This document shows, piece by piece, positions 9,003 to 18,187 of a stretch of 64,000 bases of DNA. Source of the DNA: Metabacillus malikii (GTDB taxonomy: Bacteria > Bacillota > Bacilli > Bacillales > Bacillaceae); NCBI RefSeq assembly GCF_030813355.1, contig NZ_JAUSUD010000001.1, positions 62,001 through 126,000 of the forward strand. Reading direction: 5' to 3'. The position numbers and the translations under genes were made by a program. The first letter of the stretch is position 1. Each line of letters begins with the position of its first letter. Below the pieces are notes generated by a model, which ran no database searches, was not told the DNA's origin, and saw nothing but the letters and a program-made list of their open reading frames with translations.

Positions 9003-9899
9003 ATGGGTAAAGAGAATCATTTATTAATTGTTGATGGGATGGCATTACTTTTCCGTTCATTTTTTGCGACATCAGTTTACGGACATTATATGGTTAATAG
9101 TAAGGGTATTCCAACAAATGCAGTAAATGGGTTGTTAAAACATCTATTTGCTGCAATTGAATATGTGAAACCAAGTCATGTAGTTGTTTGCTGGGATATG
9201 GGGAGTAAGACTTATCGTAATGAACTTTTTCAAGAATATAAGTCAAATCGACCAGAAGCACCATTGGAAATGCAACCACAATTTCAGTTAGCAAAAGAGG
9301 CAATTACAGCTTTGGATATCCCGAATATTGGACTTGAAGGGTATGAAGCTGACGACTGCATTGGAACATTAACAAAAAAATTTGCGGATGAGACTAAAAT
9401 GACGATTATAACTGGTGATAGGGATATATTACAACTGCTAAATGACCAAGTAGATGTCCTTATCTTTCAAAAAGGAATCGGGAATTATAAGCACTATAAA
9501 CAAAACGTATTTGTTGAAGAATTTGGCATAGACCCTCAAATGCTCATTGATGTAAAAGCGTTAATGGGAGATAGTAGTGACAACTATCCTGGTGTTAAAG
9601 GAATAGGGGAAAAGACAGCATATAAACTAATTGGACAATATAAGTCTATACAATCACTTTTAGAAAATTTAACAGAATTAACTAAAGGACAGAAAGCGAA
9701 AATAGAAAATGATTTAGAGATGCTGCATTTATCTAGACAGTTAGCAGAGATAAATTGTAAAGTACCTGTTGAATGCTCTTTACATGAGATGAAACTTTCT
9801 ATCGATGAAGAAAAGGCATTTTCTATGATACAAGACTATGAATTAAAAGGCATACGGAATTTACTTAGTAATATAACGAATGTAAAAGAGGCAATGTAA
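9003..9899 (+). CDS. ypcP: 5'-3' exonuclease / flap-endonuclease family protein YpcP
   Basis: A 298-residue stand-alone nuclease domain like the 5' nuclease of DNA polymerase I. Metal-binding acidic clusters are visible: LIVDGMALLFR, YEADDCIG, TGDRDIL and GDSSDNYPG, followed by the helix-three-turn-helix VKGIGEKTA. It would remove RNA primers or flaps during replication and repair alongside PolA. GAGAGGAG precedes the ATG. It sits next to sspL, as in B. subtilis. Confidence 0.9.
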   Translation: MGKENHLLIVDGMALLFRSFFATSVYGHYMVNSKGIPTNAVNGLLKHLFAAIEYVKPSHVVVCWDMGSKTYRNELFQEYKSNRPEAPLEMQPQFQLAKEAITALDIPNIGLEGYEADDCIGTLTKKFADETKMTIITGDRDILQLLNDQVDVLIFQKGIGNYKHYKQNVFVEEFGIDPQMLIDVKALMGDSSDNYPGVKGIGEKTAYKLIGQYKSIQSLLENLTELTKGQKAKIENDLEMLHLSRQLAEINCKVPVECSLHEMKLSIDEEKAFSMIQDYELKGIRNLLSNITNVKEAM

Positions 9900-9912
9900 A
9901 GCCTCTTTTTTT
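9884..9912 (+). terminator. terminator overlapping the ypcP stop
   Basis: AAAGAGGC pairs with GCCTCTTT followed by a T run; the ypcP stop codon lies in the loop. The same T run covers the end of convergent sspL. Confidence 0.75.
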
Positions 9913-10051
9913 ATTTTGTGTTTTTTTTCTTTGCAGCATTTTCTAATTTACTTTTAGGTTCTGTAGAGAATTCAACATCCTCACCGTGACCTTGAGGATT
10001 TACACTAGGTGCTATCTTTCCACGATTGTTTCCTTTCTTTTTACTACTCAT
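9911..10051 (-). CDS. sspL: small acid-soluble spore protein L
   Basis: A 46-residue protein with GAGGTGGTG before its ATG. The basic N-terminus (MSSKKKGNNRGK), the central SVNPQGH and the C-terminal LENAAKKKNTK match SspL of B. subtilis. It would be a minor forespore-expressed protein, and it supports an endospore-forming host. Confidence 0.78.
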   Translation of the reverse strand: MSSKKKGNNRGKIAPSVNPQGHGEDVEFSTEPKSKLENAAKKKNTK

Positions 10052-10212
10052 TTCTCATCACCACCTCACATATATTATGTCCAGTAAATGAAGATTACAT
10101 GAATTGTGACCCTACACCAAAAACTGTTTGATTGAATGAAAAAATGATGGAATTTGTCGAAGAACTTCGATATGATAGTAATTGAATCCTATCAAGTTAG
10201 GTGGAAAAAATA

Positions 10213-10485
10213 TTGAATTCAATCAACAAAATTACCGATTATATCGATTACTTAACAAATAAAGGTTTCACGTTAGGTGAAGAAGCAGTTGGATTTATTA
10301 ATTTTGGCAAACAGTATACTAGTACTGAGGATAAGTTAGTTATCATTGCCATTGAATTAACGTTGAAAATCCAAAAAGAGTTTGATGGGGCTTTTTTTAT
10401 TTCACTTCTCGAAATGTTTCATAATGAAAGGGTTAGAAATAAAAAGCAAGCATTAATTTTATTGCATAGCTTAAATCTTATATAG
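10213..10485 (+). CDS. conserved hypothetical helical protein
   Basis: The TTG at 10213 lies eight bases after AGGTGG and gives about 90 residues; a GTG at 10201 has no ribosome binding site of its own. The protein looks all-helical, with a hydrophobic middle (KLVIIAIELTLKIQ). It converges on the DMT transporter gene with two bases between them. Not recognised. Confidence 0.55.
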   Translation: MNSINKITDYIDYLTNKGFTLGEEAVGFINFGKQYTSTEDKLVIIAIELTLKIQKEFDGAFFISLLEMFHNERVRNKKQALILLHSLNLI

Positions 10486-10487
10486 CG

Positions 10488-11366
10488 CTATATTTCCTTT
10501 CTTCTTATTGGTAATTCTGTGATTATCATCGCAATAAATATGAACAGACACCCAATTACGCCACTAAAGACTAGCCTTTCTTCATTAAAGAGATAGGCTG
10601 TAATCGCAGCAAATACAGGTTCCATAGTGAAAATAAGCGCAACTTTTGTAGCAGAAGTATATCGTTGGTACGTAGTCTGAATGTAAAAAGCTGCGGCAGT
10701 TGCAAAAATTGATGTTATCATAAAGGCAAATAAAATATTTGGATTTAATATAATTAGATAATTAATTGCTTCAATTTCTTCAAATAACCATGAACTTGCA
10801 AAGCTAAGTATAGAGACAGTAAATAGCTGTATAATCGTCAATGGAAGAGCTTGAAAGTGTTTCGAAAATAAATCCGTAAAGATAATTTGTAAAGCAAAAG
10901 CAACTGCACAAAGTAAAACGAATAAATCACCAATGTTCATATTAGACATGTCCCCAAGTGTAAGTAGATATAGTCCAGTTGTACCTAATAAACAGCTTAG
11001 AAAGATGATTGGTCGGGGTCTTTCCTTCAAAATGACCATGGCTAATAGAGGGACAGCCATAACACTAAGACCCGTAATAAAACCAGCTTTTGAAGAGGTA
11101 GTGTAGAGTAATCCTACTGTTTGAAAAGCGTAACCTAAAAAAAGAAAAAAACCTAAAAATACTCCTGAAACAATTAACCGCTTTGTGAATATACGATTAT
11201 CTCTTCTTAAAAAGGTTATTAAACATAACGTTGCAATTAAAAATCTAATGCCGTTAAATAAATGGGGCGGAATAAATTGTATTGCATTTTGCACGATAAC
11301 AAAAGTTACTCCCCATACAAATGCTACAAATAATAAACTAATATCTGCAATTACTGTTTTTTTCAT
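10488..11366 (-). CDS. DMT-superfamily (EamA) transporter
   Basis: A 292-residue protein with ten predicted membrane spans in two EamA repeats. The first repeat begins IADISLLFVAFVWGVTFVIV and contains FNGIRFLIATL; the second ends with EPVFAAITAYLFNEER. Members export or import small metabolites such as amino acids; the substrate cannot be told. An insertion here relative to the B. subtilis order is likely. Confidence 0.85.
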   Translation of the reverse strand: MKKTVIADISLLFVAFVWGVTFVIVQNAIQFIPPHLFNGIRFLIATLCLITFLRRDNRIFTKRLIVSGVFLGFFLFLGYAFQTVGLLYTTSSKAGFITGLSVMAVPLLAMVILKERPRPIIFLSCLLGTTGLYLLTLGDMSNMNIGDLFVLLCAVAFALQIIFTDLFSKHFQALPLTIIQLFTVSILSFASSWLFEEIEAINYLIILNPNILFAFMITSIFATAAAFYIQTTYQRYTSATKVALIFTMEPVFAAITAYLFNEERLVFSGVIGCLFIFIAMIITELPIRRKEI

Positions 11367-11447
11367 ATGTAAACACTTCTTTTCTACATGTTAACTATGT
11401 TTTATTGATTCTATCCTGAGGGATAATATAACGACAATAGATAAGAG

Positions 11448-11834
11448 CTATTGTTTTAGGATTGCACTCCTCGCAAGCTTATCTGCGACTTTATTTTCAC
11501 TACTTGGTATCCATTTGATAAAGAACAAATCAAATAATTCAACTAACTCAAGAACTTTTTTTAACATGGGAGCATATAGAGTATTTTTTACGAATTGTTT
11601 ATCAACAGCATGTTCTACCAACTGTGAATCCGTTCGAATGGAAATAATTTTAAAATCTTTATGTAGACATACTTCTAGTGCTTTTATTAATGCATGAAAT
11701 TCTGCCTCATGATTTGTCATCACCCCAAGTGGAAATGATAATTGTTCATTTTGGCCATTCCCTTTAATAAAAACACCTGCACCAGATTTGCCAGGGTCAC
11801 CTGCGCTTGCACCGTCAATATATACTTCAATCAT
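11448..11834 (-). CDS. ypdQ: RNase H-like protein YpdQ
   Basis: A 128-residue RNase HI fold with the DEDD residues in place: Asp7 in YIDGAS, Glu45 in NHEAEF, Asp69 in RTDSQL and Asp118 in VADKLA. It lacks the basic protrusion of E. coli RNase HI. The B. subtilis homologue showed no clear RNase H activity in published tests, so function remains open despite intact acidic residues. A second such gene, ypeP, lies 250 bases away and divergent. Confidence 0.85.
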   Translation of the reverse strand: MIEVYIDGASAGDPGKSGAGVFIKGNGQNEQLSFPLGVMTNHEAEFHALIKALEVCLHKDFKIISIRTDSQLVEHAVDKQFVKNTLYAPMLKKVLELVELFDLFFIKWIPSSENKVADKLARSAILKQ

Positions 11835-12089
11835 ACATATACCTCCCGATATAAAATATTTAATAAAAGTAAAATAGGTGTTAAAATAAAAAATGTCGTC
11901 TAATTTTTAAGTAAACAGATAAAATAAAATGAAATCGAATATGATTATAGCATAATGAAAACATTACGTAATAGAAAGTAATCATATAGTTCATGATTAT
12001 TTGTGTAAGTTGTGTATGAAAATTACGATAAAGGTCTTACATTGATACGTAATCGTCAACATAATTAATTCTATTCAGGAGTGACGTCA

Positions 12090-12767
12090 TTGAAATATAG
12101 AATGGAATGGACCTACCAAACAAAAAAGAAAAAACAGACAGTTCTTTCAACAGAGTATTTACCTATAGAAGATGTAATAACATTTGCAGATGATTTTATT
12201 CAAACAGGAAGAGTGAAAAATTTAGAAATACTGTCAGAAGACGATGTAACATGGACATTAAAGGAAATTAAGAAATTAAACGAAATCGTAAAAGACGAAC
12301 CTCATGAAATTTATGCTTATTTTGATGGTGGATATCATAAAGCAACAAAGTTAGCAGGTTTTGGAGCTGTTATTTATTATACTCAGAGTAATAAAAAGTA
12401 TCGAATTAGAGTGAATGCAAGTGTTGATGGAATTACTTCGAATAATGAAGCTGAATACGCGGCATGTTTATTTCTTGTAAATTTATTTGAGGAATATGGA
12501 ATCTCTAAACAAAGTGTCACAATTAAAGGTGATTCCCAAGTTGTTCTTAATCAGTTAGCAGGTGAATGGCCATGTTACGAGGAAGAATTCACGGTTTGGT
12601 TAGACCGCATAGAAGCTACCTTAAAAAGCTGTCAGCTCAAACCAGTATATGAACATATTACAAGAAAAGAGAACCACGAGGCAGATAAACTAGCAACACA
12701 AGCGTTAAATGGTATAGAAATTAAAAGCAAACTGTTGGTGAGTGAGGAATTGAATGAAAATGAGTAA
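12090..12767 (+). CDS. ypeP: RNase H-like protein YpeP
   Basis: The TTG at 12090, six bases after GGAGTG, gives 225 residues, the length of B. subtilis YpeP. An N-terminal ~75-residue region precedes an RNase H fold with Asp79 (YFDGGY), Glu122 (NNEAEY), Asp148 (KGDSQV) and Asp199 (HEADKL). All four metal ligands are present. The gene overlaps ypeQ, forming a two-gene unit. Confidence 0.85.
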   Translation: MKYRMEWTYQTKKKKQTVLSTEYLPIEDVITFADDFIQTGRVKNLEILSEDDVTWTLKEIKKLNEIVKDEPHEIYAYFDGGYHKATKLAGFGAVIYYTQSNKKYRIRVNASVDGITSNNEAEYAACLFLVNLFEEYGISKQSVTIKGDSQVVLNQLAGEWPCYEEEFTVWLDRIEATLKSCQLKPVYEHITRKENHEADKLATQALNGIEIKSKLLVSEELNENE

Positions 12768-12936
12768 AAGACAAATGTTACAGGAATTAAGTGAAATTAT
12801 GGATACGTATTGTGTTGATTGTTTACTAAAAAAACATTTCCGGGAAGAAGTTGGAAAAAGTTATGCCCATTCATTTTGTATTAATAAATGTACTGTGGGT
12901 CAAAAAATAAAAGAAATAGGTGGGAAATTAACTTAA
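12754..12936 (+). CDS. ypeQ: YpeQ family zinc-finger protein
   Basis: A 60-residue protein overlapping the ypeP end by 14 bases. It has four cysteines in two pairs (CVDCLL and FCINKC), consistent with one zinc site, and matches the size and location of YpeQ. Function unknown. Confidence 0.82.
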   Translation: MKMSKRQMLQELSEIMDTYCVDCLLKKHFREEVGKSYAHSFCINKCTVGQKIKEIGGKLT

Positions 12937-13004
12937 TTATAAATTATGATAATGGAACATTAGATTTATATATAATATAGGCAATAACCAAAAGCTATAA
13001 ATAG

Positions 13005-13050
13005 GGGTCAGCAGCACTTGACATTGTGTAAAGTGCTGCTGACCCTTTTC
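13005..13050 (+). terminator. strong terminator with a perfect 15-pair stem
   Basis: GGGTCAGCAGCACTT pairs exactly with AAGTGCTGCTGACCC, followed by TTTT. It is unusually GC-rich for the region and ends the ypeP-ypeQ unit. Confidence 0.8.
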
Positions 13051-13227
13051 TTGTAGTGCAAATATTTTATATGGTTTTGAAAATGGATGTTTTTAACTAG
13101 TCTAGTTTTTTCATTTTAGGCATATCGCAGTTTTAAAAACTTAGTCCATCGTTTTGTTTAGTTCTATAGTACCTAATGGATTCTAAATAATTCTATTATG
13201 CTTCTGTGTACATATTGACTTATTTAT

Positions 13228-13494
13228 TTACTGTTGTGCTTCTGATAACTGGTGTTCACATTGCTGAAGTAATGAAGACTGCTCTTGGATAAAGTCTTCA
13301 TCATAACCTGTATGTTGCGAGCGATTCATGATATTACGTGCATCTTGGATTGCTTCCTCAGCGCGTTGAATTGCTTCAGGATCTAACTGCATTGTTGCAG
13401 ATCCAACCATTTTTTGTGCAGCTTTTACAGACATTTTAATCTGTTGAATATCATTTAAACCGCTTATTAATCCTGTGTGGTTAATATGGTCCAT
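13228..13494 (-). CDS. DUF2564 family protein
   Basis: Starting at the ATG at 13494, preceded by GGAGGTG, gives 88 residues (MDHINHTGLISGLNDIQQ...). The protein is helical and rich in Ala, Gln and Glu, with QRAEEAIQDARNIMNRS, and fits the DUF2564 family found near cspD in Bacillus. Function unknown. Confidence 0.68.
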   Translation of the reverse strand: MDHINHTGLISGLNDIQQIKMSVKAAQKMVGSATMQLDPEAIQRAEEAIQDARNIMNRSQHTGYDEDFIQEQSSLLQQCEHQLSEAQQ

Positions 13495-13687
13495 AATAAC
13501 ACCTCCAATATTACTATTTGAAGTTTTAAAATTAATATTCGTTAAAAAAAACAGCAAAAAAATTATATCGGAAAGACTAATGGCATGGTAAAATGGAGAA
13601 AGACATAATTTATGTAAAATAATAACACTAATGTGAAACTTTTTAACTAGATTAATCGTCAAATAATAGAAGGAAGGAGTGAAATTG

Positions 13688-13876
13688 ATGCTAAAAAATG
13701 AACCGTTGGATTCTACAATAAAAGAAGCATTCTTAGAAATATACAATGATCTAGATAAGTTAGTCTTTATAGCGAACAATGCTAATATATTTAATCAGCA
13801 TGAAGTGTCAAGAATTGAAAAAAGCATCAAACAAAATGTAAAAGCGATAGAGTATTTACTTGTCAGTAATAAATAA
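13688..13876 (+). CDS. small helical hypothetical protein
   Basis: The ATG at 13688 lies eight bases after AAGGAG and gives 62 residues; GTG 13679 and TTG 13685 are in frame but closer to the ribosome binding site. Helical, charged, no recognised motif. It converges on cspD across a shared terminator. Confidence 0.5.
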   Translation: MLKNEPLDSTIKEAFLEIYNDLDKLVFIANNANIFNQHEVSRIEKSIKQNVKAIEYLLVSNK

Positions 13877-13916
13877 TGTTCCTACTATTTACATATTATG
13901 AAACTATTAATATAGC

Positions 13917-13949
13917 AAAAAAGAGGCGGAAAATGTTCCTGCCTCTTTT
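13917..13949. terminator. bidirectional terminator
   Basis: AAAAGAGGC and GCCTCTTTT flank a short loop and serve the small helical gene on + and cspD on -. Confidence 0.75.
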
Positions 13950-13985
13950 GTACAAGTTGTATGTTAAATTACAATGATTCTTTAA

Positions 13986-14186
13986 TTATAACTTCGTTAC
14001 ATTAGCAGCTTGTGGTCCGCGGTTTCCTTCAACAATTTCAAAAGAAACTTCTTGACCTTCTTCTAATGATTTATAACCTTCACCTTGAATAGCTGTGAAA
14101 TGTACGAATACGTCATCTCCACCTTCAACTTCGATAAATCCAAACCCTTTTTCGTTGTTAAACCATTTTACTTTACCGTTTTGCAT
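13986..14186 (-). CDS. cspD: cold shock protein CspD
   Basis: A 66-residue cold-shock domain with both RNA-binding motifs, [10 protein letters not shown] (RNP1) and VFVHFTAI (RNP2). GGAGG lies ten bases before the ATG. Cold shock proteins bind single-stranded RNA and DNA and melt RNA structure at low temperature. Neighbouring ugtP, metA and ypeQ match the cspD locus of B. subtilis rather than cspB or cspC. Confidence 0.9.
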   Translation of the reverse strand: MQNGKVKWFNNEKGFGFIEVEGGDDVFVHFTAIQGEGYKSLEEGQEVSFEIVEGNRGPQAANVTKL

Positions 14187-14312
14187 AGTACTTAATCCTC
14201 CTAATACTGTAGCACAGGTGGTGCTAAAAAAGTTTTTATCAAAAGCAGAATATATGTATGAGAAATATTTTATAAAAACGCTATCATATATATTCAGCTT
14301 AATGATGCTTTT

Positions 14313-14342
14313 ACTATACAACAGTTTAACAATAACCGTCAA
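14313..14342 (-). promoter_or_regulatory. sigma-A type promoter of cspD
   Basis: On the minus strand TTGACG and TATAGT are separated by 18 bases. The predicted leader before the cspD start is about 120 bases, typical of cold-shock genes whose long 5' UTRs are thermoregulated. Confidence 0.6.
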
Positions 14343-14443
14343 GAAGCTAGAGCATATTTTACCAAACCTTCTGATATTTACAAATTTTTAATAATACCTC
14401 TACTTACAGCTGCATATATTTGTTAAAAAAATGGAGTGATAAA

Positions 14444-14695
14444 ATGTATAGGCTTCAACTTAGTGGACAAGTTATTATTATGGTTAAGAGCAGAAGTTTA
14501 AGCGACCATGAATTTCATGATGCTTACGAATATGTCAAGAAGCTTGGTAATGAGTTGTTACACTTGAAACGTGAGGACTGTCTGATTATACAAGATAGTA
14601 ATCAACATTCCATCGTACTTAAAAGGTTAAATACTGATACATTTACGATTAAAGTCTTGCATAAAATTAATGGTCATAAAGTCTACCAAATTTAA
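14444..14695 (+). CDS. conserved hypothetical protein
   Basis: Starts at the ATG at 14444 after GGAGTG and gives 83 residues. Mixed alpha/beta, with a hydrophobic strand LSGQVIIMVKSRS and no motif I can name. Confidence 0.55.
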   Translation: MYRLQLSGQVIIMVKSRSLSDHEFHDAYEYVKKLGNELLHLKREDCLIIQDSNQHSIVLKRLNTDTFTIKVLHKINGHKVYQI

Positions 14696-14849
14696 AACTA
14701 GTAGTTCCCTTTTTTTAAAAAAAGGTTATAATAATGATAATAACTAAAGTAGCTTTTCACTACAAAAGATGGATGAAGGTATGATACATAATCATCGTAT
14801 ACAATCATGATGAAAGCTACATTGGCTAATATGGAAGGAGAATGTCAAT

Positions 14850-15116
14850 ATGGTTGAAAAAACGTTTACGATTACAAATGATGCTGGGTTGCATGCTCGA
14901 CCTGCAACTGCACTAGTTAACGCTGTTAATTCTTTTACATCTGAAGTGAATTTAGAAGCAAATGGAAGAACAGTGAACTTAAAATCTATTATGGGCGTAA
15001 TGTCTTTAGGTATTTCAAAAGGTGCACAAGTAAAGATTACTGCGAATGGTTCCGATGAGAACGAAGCATTAGATGCAGTAGAACGTGCAATTAAAACAGA
15101 AGGATTGGGTAGCTAA
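14850..15116 (+). CDS. ptsH: phosphocarrier protein HPr
   Basis: An 88-residue HPr with the phosphorylated histidine His15 (GLHARPAT) and the regulatory Ser46 (NLKSIMGVMSLG). His15 separates it from Crh, which has Gln there. It can carry phosphate from enzyme I to PTS transporters and, as Ser46-P, act as a CcpA corepressor. No ptsI follows; it is monocistronic, with AAGGAG upstream and its own terminator. Confidence 0.9.
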   Translation: MVEKTFTITNDAGLHARPATALVNAVNSFTSEVNLEANGRTVNLKSIMGVMSLGISKGAQVKITANGSDENEALDAVERAIKTEGLGS

Positions 15117-15125
15117 TTATCTAAA

Positions 15126-15166
15126 GAAAAAGTGCAGATGCCTTTATGGTCATCTAGCACTTTTTG
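15126..15166 (+). terminator. terminator of ptsH
   Basis: AAAAAGTGC..GATG pairs with CATC..GCACTTTTT. Confidence 0.75.
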
Positions 15167-15216
15167 TTTTTAAAGCGGTTACATAACAATTTTTCGAATA
15201 AATCGATAATACTTCA

Positions 15217-15369
15217 TTAATTGTCTCCGGTTTTATCCTGCTGTTGTTTATTTCGTTTATTACCCTTGCTATTGTCACCTGCAACATGCTCCTTAGCGAG
15301 TTCCATTTGATGTAATCCATTTTGTGGTGAGTTTTGGTTCATACTTCCTTTATTTGCTTTTTTCGTCAT
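15217..15369 (-). CDS. 50-residue hydrophilic protein, possibly spore-related
   Basis: The ATG at 15369 follows AAAGGATG. The peptide is rich in Asn, Gln, Lys and Gly with no hydrophobic core (NKGSMNQNSPQNG), like minor spore proteins. The family was not identified. Confidence 0.5.
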   Translation of the reverse strand: MTKKANKGSMNQNSPQNGLHQMELAKEHVAGDNSKGNKRNKQQQDKTGDN

Positions 15370-15570
15370 GATACTCATCCTTTCGTCATTCGTTTTAATG
15401 GCTCCAATATAAATATTGAAGAAGTGAGCCAATAGGTTAGTTACGTGTAAGTACTATACCCTAAATATTGCCCAAGCATACAGTTCAGTTTTAGATTATG
15501 TACATATTCGATATGTATATACGTAAATAAGGCTGCAAAGTTGTAGCCTTATTACGCTAAAAAGGAGAAT

Positions 15571-16563
15571 TTATAAATAAACACTTTGATTTTTTGACAA
15601 TTTACTCTCGATTTGTCTAGTATGGTGAATCCATCCTGTATATGATGAACTAATTTTTCCCTCTTTGTTAAACTTAACAATAGCCATGTATGGAAAATGA
15701 TTATTTGTGTGGAATCGAAGGTCAATCCATCGAACCTCTGTCCCTGTTATTGTCGGATATGAAATCGCGTATGTATGCTTTGAGTTTTTTAAAAAATGCA
15801 GCACGTTTTTATCATTTCTTGAAGCGGATATAAACTCACATTTCATGTCTTGCTTCTTATAATTATATAACCAATTCACTTGCAGACCTGAAATGATACC
15901 AACTCGATAATCTGCTTCTGACTCAACGACAACATTCCAACTGTTAAGATTCATTTTTGGCACTAATGTTACTGTACAGTTTAGTAGTGATATTTTTTTC
16001 AAAATGAATTGTCTTTTTAAGTAATGAACAATTAATCTAATAATGATATAAATAGAAATTATTAGGTATGCGAAGGTAAAGACTGTGCCAGGTGGATAAT
16101 TAAAAGACCATAGTATGAAACAAACAAGATGTATAACGAAGATAATTGGATCAAATAAGGGAAGGGTATTTAATGAAAGCCAACGTTTAGTTAAAGGTCT
16201 ACCAGCCTGTGTTCCATAAACATTTAATAAATCAAACCCAACATGTAGAACTACAGCAATGAAAGTCCAATAGAAAATAGGGGAAAATGAAGAACCTCCT
16301 CCAAATAGAAAACATAGGCAACTAATGAATGCTGTCCAGATAAAAAGTGCAGGTATAGAATGTGATAAACCGCGATGATGTTCAATATACATACCGTTCC
16401 CCTTAACTAACTTAACAGCATAATCAAAATCAGGGGCATTTGAACCAAGAATAGTCGCAAACATAATAGTTTGGGCTAATTCGGGATTTGAAGCAACAGC
16501 AGGGTCTATATAAGCTAGACCTGCTAATCCAAATCCCATAATGATATGCGTACTTGTATCCAT
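15571..16563 (-). CDS. membrane-bound metal-dependent hydrolase family (DUF457, YfhP-like)
   Basis: A 330-residue protein. The N-terminal half has several membrane spans and the DUF457 signature: MDTSTHIIMGFGLAG, NAPDFDY, and HHRGLSHSIPAL, whose histidines and aspartate are probable metal ligands. The C-terminal half is soluble beta-rich. It resembles YfhP of Bacillus, sometimes annotated as a LexA-binding hydrolase. Activity is unproven. Confidence 0.8.
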   Translation of the reverse strand: MDTSTHIIMGFGLAGLAYIDPAVASNPELAQTIMFATILGSNAPDFDYAVKLVKGNGMYIEHHRGLSHSIPALFIWTAFISCLCFLFGGGSSFSPIFYWTFIAVVLHVGFDLLNVYGTQAGRPLTKRWLSLNTLPLFDPIIFVIHLVCFILWSFNYPPGTVFTFAYLIISIYIIIRLIVHYLKRQFILKKISLLNCTVTLVPKMNLNSWNVVVESEADYRVGIISGLQVNWLYNYKKQDMKCEFISASRNDKNVLHFLKNSKHTYAISYPTITGTEVRWIDLRFHTNNHFPYMAIVKFNKEGKISSSYTGWIHHTRQIESKLSKNQSVYL

Positions 16564-16608
16564 GTTAACCTCCAGGTAAAAGAATTACCCGCTTCATCCT
16601 AGGAGAGA

Positions 16609-17769
16609 TTAATAGTTTACAGAATCTATCATCGTATGTTTTTCTCTAATATAAGATGCTTCCTTCATTATATCTTCAACAATCAAATCTGCTGAATGAT
16701 ACACATGGAGTTTCTTTATATTATTCTTCATATTTTCTAATTTTTTTGGATTAGATAGCAACTTATCGACTTCAGATGTCATATCTTCTAATTGGTTAAC
16801 GACGATGGCAGCTTGTTTCTCTGCGAAAAAAAGTGCATTTTCTTTCTCTTGACCAGGTACCGGTTTGAATAGGATAACAGGAACTCCGATAGCTGTTGCT
16901 TCGGTCAATGTAATACCGCCTGGTTTTGTAATCATGCACGATGCGATTCTATATAGTTCATCGACTCTTTCAACATAACTCAACACTTTAAAATGCTCTG
17001 GATACACTTGAGCAAGTGGGTCAAGACTCTCTTTTAATAGATGATTATTACCACAAACGACAACGGTTTGGATGTCCTCTCGATTTGTTAAAAATGTCAG
17101 ACACAATTCCTTTACATTTTTTAATACCCCGTGTGCGCCTGCCATTATTAACAATGTTTTCTTGTTAGGATCTAATTCATACTTTTCGTACAGGTCTAAA
17201 GTGTTGTATTCGACTTCGAATTGTGGCCTAATCGGAATACCGGTTACTTTTATTGATGAAGAAGGGACTCCTATTTCGTTTAGCTTACCTTTTACATGGT
17301 CTGTAGCAACATAATATTTATCGATATTTTCGTGAACCCATATCCTATGGAGACAAAAATCTGTTAATACATTAAATGTTGGAATCACAGTGCCTGTTTT
17401 ACGTCTGTATTCCGGAACAACGATCATTGGAAAGGTATTAATGATTATATCAGGTTGTTCAGCTGTAACTATTTGGTGTAAACGCTTATGACCCATTTTA
17501 AAATAAAGGTTCATCATCCGTTTATTATAAATTTTATCAACACCATAATAAAATAACCGATAAAATTGCTTGCCAATTGAAAAACTTTTTAAATATAAGT
17601 ATTGGGTAATTTCAGAAAACACAGGAAACGATTCAGAGTATAGATTGCAGATTGTAACTTTTTTTACACCTAATTCTTTATATTTGTTTTCTAATGTTTT
17701 GGCTACTTGAACGTGCCCGTTACCATATTTAGCTGTTAAAATCAGTATTTTTAAATCGCTATTCAACAT
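16609..17769 (-). CDS. ugtP: processive diacylglycerol glucosyltransferase UgtP
   Basis: Starts at the ATG at 17769 after AGAGGTG, 386 residues. It has the N-terminal MGDG-synthase fold beginning LKILILTAKYGNGH and a C-terminal GT28 domain with the UDP-glucose site (KPGGITLTEATAIGVPVI). UgtP adds glucose to diacylglycerol at the membrane, making the lipoteichoic acid anchor, and links cell size to UDP-glucose by acting on FtsZ in B. subtilis. It lies between cspD and metA, as in that species. Confidence 0.9.
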   Translation of the reverse strand: MLNSDLKILILTAKYGNGHVQVAKTLENKYKELGVKKVTICNLYSESFPVFSEITQYLYLKSFSIGKQFYRLFYYGVDKIYNKRMMNLYFKMGHKRLHQIVTAEQPDIIINTFPMIVVPEYRRKTGTVIPTFNVLTDFCLHRIWVHENIDKYYVATDHVKGKLNEIGVPSSSIKVTGIPIRPQFEVEYNTLDLYEKYELDPNKKTLLIMAGAHGVLKNVKELCLTFLTNREDIQTVVVCGNNHLLKESLDPLAQVYPEHFKVLSYVERVDELYRIASCMITKPGGITLTEATAIGVPVILFKPVPGQEKENALFFAEKQAAIVVNQLEDMTSEVDKLLSNPKKLENMKNNIKKLHVYHSADLIVEDIMKEASYIREKHTMIDSVNY

Positions 17770-17926
17770 TTTCACCTCTATCTATTCAGAACGGTTAGAA
17801 TTAATAAATTATTAATTAAAGTATAATATTTAAAGTATATAAACCTATTATTTCTTTGTGTAAAGGCCAAATAAAGTTTCCTACCAATTGGAATGAACTA
17901 TTGTATCCAATTACAGGTGGTAACAC

Positions 17927-18025
17927 GATAGTCTAGTAATTAAAGTATCCTCTATTACCTGAAGAGAATAGATGACTTGTTTATAAACAGAAGCTTGTTA
18001 ACTTTAATTATTATCACAGACTATC
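17927..18025. repeat. long imperfect inverted repeat upstream of ugtP
   Basis: GATAGTCT (17927-17934) pairs with AGACTATC (18018-18025), and TAATTAAAGT (17937-17946) with ACTTTAATTA (18001-18010). A second inner stem uses CTCTATT and AATAGAT. The whole could fold into a ~100-base structure. It lies in the 17770-18187 gene-free stretch between ugtP and the metA stop codon; nothing else was seen there. Confidence 0.5.
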
Positions 18026-18187
18026 CGTTTAAAGAGTACCATATAAATATTACTTTTTTATAAAGCAATTATTAATAATTTCTTAAGATGTAAAATATTG
18101 AGAAATGTTTAGTCGGAAATAAAGGTAGAGTGGGGATCTCTACCTGGAATGCAATTTAAGCTTTTTATTAGAAATAATCTTACCCTT

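Noticed and set aside
17915-17927. T-box-like string AGGTGGTAACACG upstream of ugtP
   Set aside because: It lies on the + strand with no stem I, no specifier region and no + strand gene downstream, unlike the complete T-box at 32.7 kb.
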